NCBI RefSeq assembly: GCF_018373095.1 | Contig: NZ_JAHAHT010000091.1 | Coordinates: 1 to 7,130 of the forward strand | Direction of reading: 5' to 3' | Source: Haemophilus parahaemolyticus | GTDB taxonomy: Bacteria; Pseudomonadota; Gammaproteobacteria; Enterobacterales; Pasteurellaceae | Length of the DNA stretch: 7,130 nucleotides | In this document: positions 1 to 4,375 of the stretch, piece by piece | Layout: each line of letters begins with the position of its first letter | Position numbering within the stretch: position 1 is the first letter of the stretch | Notes under the pieces: model-generated | What the model was told of the DNA's origin: nothing | Database searches by the model: none | What the model saw: the letters and a program-made list of their open reading frames with translations, nothing else | Program-made: the position numbers and the translations under genes

Positions 1-422
1 CGTTCAACATAAGCTTCTGAAGCTCCAGAACCACCTGAGAACACGAAGCCCATATAGATACCGCCTGAAATTGCACCAAGCCAGATGTTAGATTTTAATA
101 ACGGTGCGAACACATAAATAAAAAATGGTGCATAAAACAAGAGTGTGATGGCAACTGCCCAAAGCATATGTTTTTTGACGCCAAGTTTATCGGTAACATA
201 ACCAAAAATCGGTTGGAAGCAGAGTGCGAAGAACGACATAGAAGCAAACACAATACCGCGATCTTCGCCCGAAAGCCCGTTAATATCGCCTAGCCAAATA
301 CCAAGGAAGGGATAACAGGTTGCCATAATAAAAAAGTAAGTGAAAAAATAACCGCTAAAGACAAAGTAATTATGGTTGCCCCAGTAATACACTTTGTTTG
401 GGGTTTGTACTGTTGCCTGCAT
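1..422 (-). CDS. Oligosaccharide:H+ symporter, LacY/RafB type (MFS), N-terminal part
   Basis: Inner-membrane proton-coupled sugar permease of the major facilitator superfamily, oligosaccharide:H+ symporter (LacY) family. Only the first 140 codons are in the window; the family is about 415-425 residues, so roughly a third is visible and the gene leaves through the left edge. Translated from the minus strand it shows a Phe-rich first helix with FFIMATCYPFL (residues 31-40 region), the MFS loop 2-3 motif GYVTDKLGVKK (74-84), APFFIYVFAPLL (98-109) and GGIYMGFVFSGG (120-131), then EAYVE ending at Glu140. These line up with LacY helices I-IV, and Glu140 falls at LacY Glu126, a sugar-binding residue. 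By recollection, the match to RafB/MelY is closer than to LacY and clearly closer than to CscB. The start is supported by GAGGTG ten bases upstream. Divergent from a LacI-family gene with CRP sites between. Substrate (lactose, melibiose, raffinose or sucrose) cannot be settled from this fragment. Confidence 0.9.
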   Translation of the reverse strand, partial: MQATVQTPNKVYYWGNHNYFVFSGYFFTYFFIMATCYPFLGIWLGDINGLSGEDRGIVFASMSFFALCFQPIFGYVTDKLGVKKHMLWAVAITLLFYAPFFIYVFAPLLKSNIWLGAISGGIYMGFVFSGGSGASEAYVE

Positions 423-453
423 ATTACACCTCATTAAGTAACATTGATATTGG

Positions 454-471
454 AATGATAACGTTATCATT
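454..471. promoter_or_regulatory. LacI-family operator O1, perfect 18-bp palindrome
   Basis: AATGATAACGTTATCATT is a perfect inverted repeat centred on a CG step, which is the form expected of operators for LacI-family dimers. It overlaps the predicted -10 box and spacer of the leftward permease promoter, where bound repressor would block RNA polymerase. The adjacent divergent LacI-family gene is the obvious ligand. Seen directly: the symmetry. Inferred: the protein that binds. Confidence 0.85.
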
Positions 472-483
472 TACGCTTACCAA
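455..483 (-). promoter_or_regulatory. Predicted permease promoter, lac-like
   Basis: On the minus strand, TTGGTA (483-478) and TATCAT (460-455) are separated by 17 bp, with four and five of six consensus matches. The start of transcription would fall near 447-448. That places the centre of the nearer CRP site (508.5) at about -61, the class I position used in the Escherichia coli lac promoter. The operator palindrome covers the -10 box. The leader to the ATG would be about 26 nt and include the GAGGTG ribosome site. Confidence 0.6.
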
Positions 484-500
484 GCAAAAAATATTAAAAA

Positions 501-516
501 TGTAAACTAGATCACA
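501..516. promoter_or_regulatory. CRP (cAMP receptor protein) site 1
   Basis: TGTAA-N6-TCACA matches the CRP consensus TGTGA-N6-TCACA in nine of ten half-site bases. It is centred at 508.5, near -61 of the predicted permease promoter, so it should activate permease transcription when cAMP is high. Confidence 0.75.
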
Positions 517-534
517 CTTTTTAACGTTATTATT
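517..534. promoter_or_regulatory. Second operator-like site O2 for the LacI-family repressor
   Basis: This site shares TAACGTTAT with O1 and matches it at 13 of 18 positions, 8 of 9 in the right half. Its left half is degenerate. Centre-to-centre distance to O1 is 63 bp, six turns of B-DNA. It lies between the two CRP sites. It could be an auxiliary operator for looping or for autoregulation; chance resemblance in AT-rich DNA is possible. Confidence 0.45.
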
Positions 535-541
535 TTAAATC

Positions 542-557
542 TGTGAAGTAGATCACA
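542..557. promoter_or_regulatory. CRP site 2, perfect half-sites
   Basis: TGTGA-N6-TCACA has both five-base halves perfect, with T-rich flanking sequence on the right. Its centre (549.5) is 41 bp from CRP site 1, close to four helical turns. Relative to the candidate rightward start near 611 it would sit at about -61.5, and relative to the permease start at about -102. It could therefore serve either or both divergent genes. Confidence 0.8.
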
Positions 558-574
558 TTTTTTACAGAAGTTTT

Positions 575-603
575 TTGGCGAAAAAAGGTAGAAATGTTAA
601 GCT
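575..603 (+). promoter_or_regulatory. Candidate promoter of the LacI-family repressor gene
   Basis: TTGGCG (575-580) and TAAGCT (598-603) are 17 bp apart, matching consensus at four and three of six bases, so the -10 is weak. The start would be near 611 with a leader of about 30 nt. The choice rests partly on CRP site 2 then falling at about -61.5. TTTACA at 561-566 is a better -35 box but has no -10 at an acceptable distance. Confidence 0.3.
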
Positions 604-608
604 TAACA
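595..608. repeat. 14-bp perfect palindrome over the repressor promoter -10 region
   Basis: TGTTAAGCTTAACA is perfectly self-complementary and lies 33 bp before the repressor start codon. It overlaps the weak -10 box proposed here. Its GC centre and different sequence make it unlike O1, so it is not obviously a site for the same repressor. It could bind another dimeric regulator or be fortuitous. Confidence 0.4.
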
Positions 609-640
609 AAGTAATAACATTTTAAAATGAAGGAATAAAA

Positions 641-1636
641 ATGGCTTCTCTCAAGGATGTTGCAAAATTGGCAGGCGTATCGTTGATGACGGTATCAAGA
701 GCAATTAACAACCCTGAACAGCTTTCAGAAAAAACGCTTAAAATGGTAAAATCGGCGATTGAACAGCTTGGTTATGTACCGAATATGGCAGCCCAGAAAA
801 TTCGAGGCGTTACGCAAAATACGATTGGCGTACTTTCATTTAGTGCGGCAACCACGCCATTTTCGGTTGAAATTTTACTTGCGATTGAACAAACCGTGCG
901 GGAGCATCATTGGAATTCTTTTGTGATTAATACTTTTGAAGAAGATGAGCAAGATATTGAGCAGGCAGTTGATTTACTGTTATCGCATCGTCCAACAGCA
1001 ATTATTATTGCTAGGCACGGCTTAAAAGAGGTCAAAGTGCCGAAACGTTTGGCAGGCTATCCGATTGTGTTGGCAAATTGTGTCACTAATGATTTAAGCG
1101 TACCAAGTTATGTTCCCAACGACTACCAAGGAATGGCGGATTTAGCTCGCTTATTAGTAAAAAAAGGTTATCAAAAACCACTCTGCCTCTATATTCCCTA
1201 TCAAGCGATTGCAGCCAAAGAGCGTCAGAAAGGCTTCCAAGCGGTCTGGTTTTCACAACAAAATGCAAAACCGCTGACTGAGTTTTTTATGGATGACAGC
1301 GATGAATATGTGCACGGTGCGGACGAACTCAAAGCAATGCTCGCCAAAGGCAAAGATTATTTTGATTACGATGTGATTGTATGCGGGAATGACCGTATCG
1401 CGATGCTCGCCTATCAATTGCTACTCTCGCACGGTTTTCGTATTCCCAAAGATGTCGCCGTAGTGGGATATGATAATATGGTGGGCGTAGCAAATTTATT
1501 CCTACCACCTCTAACCACTGTGCAACTCCCCCACTACGAAATGGGCAAACAAGCAGCTTTACATCTGATTGAAAATCGCAAAGGAGAGGAAGTTTACTTA
1601 ATTGAATGCCCGCTTATTGTGAGAGAGTCTTGTTAA
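641..1636 (+). CDS. LacI-family sugar-responsive repressor, CscR-like
   Basis: A 331-residue LacI/GalR-family repressor, a typical length. The N-terminal helix-turn-helix (residues 3-24, DVAKLAGVSLMTVSRAIN) is followed by a hinge helix (about 48-56) and a periplasmic-binding-protein-like sugar domain (about 61-331). Several stretches closely recall Escherichia coli CscR: ATTPFSVEILLAIEQT (70-85), WNSFVIN (91-97), VLANCV (143-148), CGNDR (248-252) and LFLPPLTTVQLPH (286-298). The residues after the turn (Leu15, Met16) are near CscR's Met-Met rather than LacI's Tyr-Gln, so a distinct operator is expected, consistent with the nearby palindrome. The start is fixed by family alignment and by GAAGGA six bases upstream. 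It is divergent from a LacY/RafB-type permease that it most likely controls. Seen: domain layout and motifs. Inferred: target. The inducing sugar is unknown; sucrose or a sucrose-containing oligosaccharide is a guess from the CscR similarity. Confidence 0.9.
   Translation: MASLKDVAKLAGVSLMTVSRAINNPEQLSEKTLKMVKSAIEQLGYVPNMAAQKIRGVTQNTIGVLSFSAATTPFSVEILLAIEQTVREHHWNSFVINTFEEDEQDIEQAVDLLLSHRPTAIIIARHGLKEVKVPKRLAGYPIVLANCVTNDLSVPSYVPNDYQGMADLARLLVKKGYQKPLCLYIPYQAIAAKERQKGFQAVWFSQQNAKPLTEFFMDDSDEYVHGADELKAMLAKGKDYFDYDVIVCGNDRIAMLAYQLLLSHGFRIPKDVAVVGYDNMVGVANLFLPPLTTVQLPHYEMGKQAALHLIENRKGEEVYLIECPLIVRESC
1237..1246 (+). repeat. DNA uptake sequence-like core, one mismatch
   Basis: CCAAGCGGTC differs at its first base from the Actinobacillus-type uptake core ACAAGCGGTC. 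It lies inside the repressor gene and is followed by a T-rich run, as flanks of these sites often are. Confidence 0.4.
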
Positions 1637-1644
1637 GCTAAAGC

Positions 1645-3357
1645 TTATTTATTCACAAACTGATTACTTAATTTAATCATCTGTAAGAACAAGGCAAGCG
1701 GTGGTTTTTCGCTTTTAATTTGCACACCCTCTGTATTGAAGTTTTCAACTTGCCCGCGGCGATCTAAGTGGAATTGTTCGCCATCTGACATAATGGCAAC
1801 ATTCCATTGGTGGTTGGAAGCCAGCACCCAAAGGCGGTTGTTTGGTTTAGATAAATCAATGCCTTGGGTGTAATCATTCGCAGGATTAAGCACACCAAAG
1901 AACTGGCTAAAGAGCGTTGGCATAATGTCTAAATGGCTAGAAAGCTGGTTGTATAATAGCCCTTCGCCTTGCCAATAGAACATCAATGGCACTTCTAATC
2001 GTTCTGCTGAGAAGCTGTTTTTCATTTTCTCTGCGTTAGCTAAATCGGCAGTCAGAATCACCAAGGTTCTACCCATTAGCTCTTTGTTCTCAAGCTGTTG
2101 CCAGATCGTTTCAATTTGCTGATTAAGCTGGTTTTCAGAGGTCATATTTAACTGCAAATAGCTAAAGAATGGTTTATTTGCTGCCTGTTTTATCAGCCAC
2201 GTTTGCCACGCATTCAGGGCTTGTTCATTATCTTCCGTTTTGGCTAAAGGCATATTTGCAAATAATGCACGGCGATAGAGCGGTTCAGCAAAATTGTTTG
2301 CAGAGAATAAGCCGAATTGATAGCCATATTTTTTAAAGGCTGTCATAAGCGGTGAGCTGGTTTTTTCGTTCAAGACAGCATCAATGTATCTCCCGCTTAG
2401 TCCGTAGAAAATCCCCAATGTGCTTGCCATTGGCGTATCGCCACTCGCATAGTGGTGCATAAAGCGGTAGGATTTTCCCGCTATTTTGCGAACAAATGGC
2501 ATCTGCTCGCCATCAATTGCGTGATTGGTTAAGCCTGAGATGTTAATCAACAACACATTTACTTCAGGCGTTTTGGTCATTTGAAGCATCTGTTTTGGGT
2601 AGTCTAAATAGAAAGTATCTAAACGCCCTGTCTGCTCAATGGCTTGCTCCATTTTTTCCATATCCACTAACCCGTGTTTCTCTAAGAAACTACGTGCTGT
2701 CATCGGGTAGGAAAGCGGGTAATTTGCTTTTTGCGAAGTAATTGGGCGGTTAATGCTCATATCTGCCCACGCATAAATAAGATGGGTCGCGATAAAGCAA
2801 CTCAAGAAAAACATTGCGACATATTTGCCCCAAGTTTGGCGGTTGAAACTACGCAATTTTTGCCAACACCAACGGGAGTAGAGCATTTCTGCAAGTAAAA
2901 TCAGAGGCATTGGTACGAACAGCAATTGCCATTGGCGTGAGAGTTCGCCGTTATCTGGATTCACTAATAAGTCCCAAACAAGCGGTGATAAATGCAGATA
3001 GAATTGCTTAAAGATTTCGGTATCGACCAAGAGTAACGTTTGCCCAATAGTAGCAAAAATGACTGAAAAGCCACGGAAACCGCGTTCGTTGCGGATTAAA
3101 AAACTAAGTGGGAAAAGGCAGAGTAGATAAAAGGCAAAAACAACGAAACTGAAATGCCCGAAAAGGCTGACGAAAAAGTAGAGTTTACCGACCAGCGTAT
3201 TCGGCCAGTCGGCATTAAAAGCATAACGAGAGGCAATTAAAATTGCTACGACAATATTAAAAAGTGCAAACCAATGCCCCCACGTAATACGCTGTGAGGT
3301 TTGCTCTCGGTATTGTAGCGTGTTGGTTGGAAATAATTGACGTAGGCGATTAAGCAT
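1645..3357 (-). CDS. yejM: Inner-membrane lipid A sensor YejM/PbgA/LapC (DUF3413-sulfatase fold)
   Basis: YejM (PbgA, LapC) senses lipid A on the periplasmic face of the inner membrane and, through LapB-FtsH, sets LpxC stability and thus LPS output. The 570 residues (586 in Escherichia coli) begin with about five membrane helices (roughly 29-46, 57-88, 97-115, 142-160, 178-198), the DUF3413 part, then a linker and a sulfatase-like periplasmic domain (about 265-570). Motifs shared with the E. coli protein include WGHWFALFNI (26-35), FGHFSF (66-71), NPD (133-135), RPIT (204-207), YPMTAR-FLEKHGL (217-230) and FYGLS (317-321). Metal-site positions are altered: Asp is Ser in NISGL (272-276), and the SHGH segment is replaced by SAER (450-453), while Thr308 remains. 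It starts three bases after the yejL stop with no clear ribosome site, so translation is probably coupled. It converges on the upstream repressor gene. Confidence 0.95.
   Translation of the reverse strand: MLNRLRQLFPTNTLQYREQTSQRITWGHWFALFNIVVAILIASRYAFNADWPNTLVGKLYFFVSLFGHFSFVVFAFYLLCLFPLSFLIRNERGFRGFSVIFATIGQTLLLVDTEIFKQFYLHLSPLVWDLLVNPDNGELSRQWQLLFVPMPLILLAEMLYSRWCWQKLRSFNRQTWGKYVAMFFLSCFIATHLIYAWADMSINRPITSQKANYPLSYPMTARSFLEKHGLVDMEKMEQAIEQTGRLDTFYLDYPKQMLQMTKTPEVNVLLINISGLTNHAIDGEQMPFVRKIAGKSYRFMHHYASGDTPMASTLGIFYGLSGRYIDAVLNEKTSSPLMTAFKKYGYQFGLFSANNFAEPLYRRALFANMPLAKTEDNEQALNAWQTWLIKQAANKPFFSYLQLNMTSENQLNQQIETIWQQLENKELMGRTLVILTADLANAEKMKNSFSAERLEVPLMFYWQGEGLLYNQLSSHLDIMPTLFSQFFGVLNPANDYTQGIDLSKPNNRLWVLASNHQWNVAIMSDGEQFHLDRRGQVENFNTEGVQIKSEKPPLALFLQMIKLSNQFVNK
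1694..1702 (+). repeat. DNA uptake sequence-like core, one mismatch
   Basis: GCAAGCGGT differs by one base from ACAAGCGGT and is followed by a T run. It is near the 3' end of yejM, the sort of position where uptake sites are often found between convergent genes. Confidence 0.4.
2345..2353 (+). repeat. DNA uptake sequence-like core, one mismatch
   Basis: ATAAGCGGT differs by one base from ACAAGCGGT and has a TTTTTTC run about ten bases downstream. It lies within yejM. Confidence 0.35.
2978..2986 (+). repeat. DNA uptake sequence core, exact (Actinobacillus type)
   Basis: ACAAGCGGT is an exact copy of the nine-base core found in Actinobacillus pleuropneumoniae-type uptake sequences. The T-rich flank is not obvious here. 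It lies within yejM. Together with the absence of AAGTGCGGT in the window it supports placing the organism in that subgroup. Confidence 0.55.
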
Positions 3358-3360
3358 AGG

Positions 3361-3582
3361 TTATTTTGCTTTTAAAGAGTGTTTTAATGAATCGGCAAAA
3401 GCCTCAGCAAGGCGTTCACGCTGTTGTTCATCTTGCACGCGGTTTTGAATGATGTTGGTGACCATATTGCCAAGCACCATAAGCGATAAATCGGCAGGTG
3501 CTTTGTGTTGTTCTAATACGATAAATAAGTCTTGTAATAAGGTATCGAATTGATTGTTTTGATATTTGGATTTTACAGCCAT
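3361..3582 (-). CDS. yejL: YejL family protein (DUF1414)
   Basis: A 73-residue soluble protein of the YejL/DUF1414 family; Escherichia coli YejL has 75. The core LEQHKAPADLSLMVLGNMVTN is nearly identical to the E. coli protein by recollection, and the C-terminus is a charged helix ending KHSLKAK. The ATG at 3582 gives MAVKSKYQ and the family's usual length. An in-frame TTG 30 bases upstream would add ten residues that the family does not have, so it was not used. It lies directly before yejM with three bases between, the same order as in E. coli, which suggests a shared transcript and perhaps a related envelope role. Its molecular function is not known. The ribosome site is poor (AAGAA). Confidence 0.92.
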   Translation of the reverse strand: MAVKSKYQNNQFDTLLQDLFIVLEQHKAPADLSLMVLGNMVTNIIQNRVQDEQQRERLAEAFADSLKHSLKAK

Positions 3583-3612
3583 GTTGATTTTCTTGAGTGA
3601 ATAATTGGGCAA

Positions 3613-3621
3613 ATACTAGCA
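3613..3621 (-). promoter_or_regulatory. Candidate extended -10 promoter for yejL-yejM
   Basis: On the minus strand TGCTAGTAT (3621-3613) forms an extended -10 (TGn plus TAGTAT, four of six). No good -35 lies 16-18 bp upstream. Transcription would begin near 3606, giving a leader of about 24 nt to the yejL ATG. Confidence 0.35.
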
Positions 3622-3644
3622 TATTTTTAGCAAAATAGAGAGAA

Positions 3645-3654
3645 ATAAGCGGTC
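3645..3654 (+). repeat. DNA uptake sequence-like site in the yejL-acrR intergenic region
   Basis: ATAAGCGGTC has one mismatch to ACAAGCGGTC and is followed by GAAAAT and an ATTTTTC tract, giving the best flanking context of the five copies seen. It lies between the divergent promoters of yejL and acrR. Confidence 0.5.
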
Positions 3655-3670
3655 GAAAATAGATTTTTCT

Positions 3671-3699
3671 TTGCAAAAAGAGGTGAAAATCTATAGAAT
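3671..3699 (+). promoter_or_regulatory. Predicted acrR-acrA-acrB promoter
   Basis: TTGCAA (3671-3676) and TAGAAT (3694-3699) are 17 bp apart with four and five of six consensus matches. Transcription would begin near 3706, inside the inverted repeat listed next. This start excludes the in-frame ATG at 3698 as the acrR start codon. Confidence 0.6.
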
Positions 3700-3714
3700 G
3701 AACAACTGTTCATT
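3697..3714. promoter_or_regulatory. Probable AcrR operator, inverted repeat
   Basis: AATGAAC-AACT-GTTCATT is an inverted repeat with perfect 7-bp arms and a 4-bp spacer. It covers the end of the -10 box and the predicted transcription start of acrR. The size and placement fit a TetR-family operator for negative autoregulation. Binding by the downstream AcrR is inferred from position. Confidence 0.65.
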
Positions 3715-3723
3715 TTGGAAAAT

Positions 3724-3727
3724 GGAG
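3724..3727 (+). promoter_or_regulatory. Ribosome binding site that fixes the acrR start
   Basis: GGAG lies six bases before the ATG at 3734. The earlier in-frame ATG at 3722 has GGA only two bases upstream, too close, and the one at 3698 precedes the predicted transcription start. Confidence 0.65.
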
Positions 3728-3733
3728 AGTGAA

Positions 3734-4339
3734 ATGCAGAAAACGGAAATACAAAAAAACGAAGTGCAAAGCTCATCAAAAGATGAGATGGCTCGCCAAA
3801 TTCTTTCCGTGACTGAAATACTCATCGCAGAGATTGGCATTCAAAACCTTTCTATGCGAAAAATTGCAACCAGAGCGAACCTAGCCTTAGGGACGCTCTA
3901 TTTGTATTTTAAGACCAAAGACGATTTATTAAATAAGCTGGTTTATGATTTATGTGACCGTTTTACGCATTATGTGCAAGATGGCTATGATGAAACTGAC
4001 ACACTGTTTAATCGTTACCGCAAGATGTTTGAAAACAAGTTGGCATTTTTGCGAGATAACCCAACGGTCGCAACGAATTTATCGCAATACCAAGCAATGC
4101 TTGGATTCAATGAAATTATTGAGCGACTGATTCACGATGATGATTTTATCTGGAATAAATTTGTGCGAGATGGGCAGGAGCAGGGCGTAATCGCTCAAAT
4201 GCCAGCGGAATTATTACACGTTTTGGGCATTGGTATTGTGGTGGAAATTGCTTATTTACAGCAATTGACGCAAAAAGAGTATTCGAAGGAGACAATAGAA
4301 AAAATGCTATTGTGTTCTTGGAAAGCAATTACGGTGTAA
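3734..4339 (+). CDS. acrR: TetR/AcrR-family repressor of the efflux operon
   Basis: A 201-residue TetR-family regulator, usual length for the family. The N-terminal DNA-binding domain has its helix-turn-helix at about residues 39-63 (LSMRKIATRANLALGTLYLYF followed by K-KDDLL), the TetR_N signature. The rest is a helical ligand-binding and dimerisation domain with no recognised motif. It is 36 bp upstream of acrA on the same strand, and the order regulator-adaptor-RND pump is that of Haemophilus influenzae HI0893-HI0895; the motif TLYLYFKTKDDLL is close to that protein's by recollection. It is expected to repress its own operon through the repeat at 3697-3714 and release it on binding drugs or other amphipathic ligands. 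Start chosen by the ribosome site at 3724; up to 21 more in-frame residues are open upstream but would overlap the promoter and operator. The true inducer is unknown. Confidence 0.88.
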   Translation: MQKTEIQKNEVQSSSKDEMARQILSVTEILIAEIGIQNLSMRKIATRANLALGTLYLYFKTKDDLLNKLVYDLCDRFTHYVQDGYDETDTLFNRYRKMFENKLAFLRDNPTVATNLSQYQAMLGFNEIIERLIHDDDFIWNKFVRDGQEQGVIAQMPAELLHVLGIGIVVEIAYLQQLTQKEYSKETIEKMLLCSWKAITV

Positions 4340-4375
4340 ATCGTTTATTTTTTATTTAAATATATTGGAGAAAAC

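Noticed and set aside
1086..1268. 60-codon minus-strand open frame inside the repressor gene.
   Set aside because: It lies wholly within a well-supported gene on the other strand, has no ribosome site or recognisable motif, and is a shadow.
1634..1647. Possible terminator TAAGCT-AA-AGCTTA between the convergent repressor and yejM genes.
   Set aside because: The real stem would be about five AT-rich pairs with a 4-nt loop, and it overlaps both stop codons; too weak to call an intrinsic terminator.
3583..3612. TTG start that would extend yejL by ten residues.
   Set aside because: The family begins at the ATG at 3582; the extension overlaps the predicted promoter start and has no ribosome site.
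3428..3676. 82-codon minus-strand open frame overlapping yejL and the intergenic region.
   Set aside because: It is out of frame with the clearly conserved yejL, and its product has no family resemblance.
3671..3733. N-terminal extension of acrR from TTG 3671, ATG 3698 or ATG 3722.
   Set aside because: The first two would place coding sequence over the -35, -10 and operator, before the predicted transcription start; the third lacks a suitably spaced ribosome site, while ATG 3734 has GGAG at six bases.
4340..4375. AT-rich spacer between acrR and acrA as a possible separate promoter or terminator.
   Set aside because: No paired -35/-10 boxes at good spacing and no hairpin; it reads as an operon-internal gap with the acrA ribosome site.
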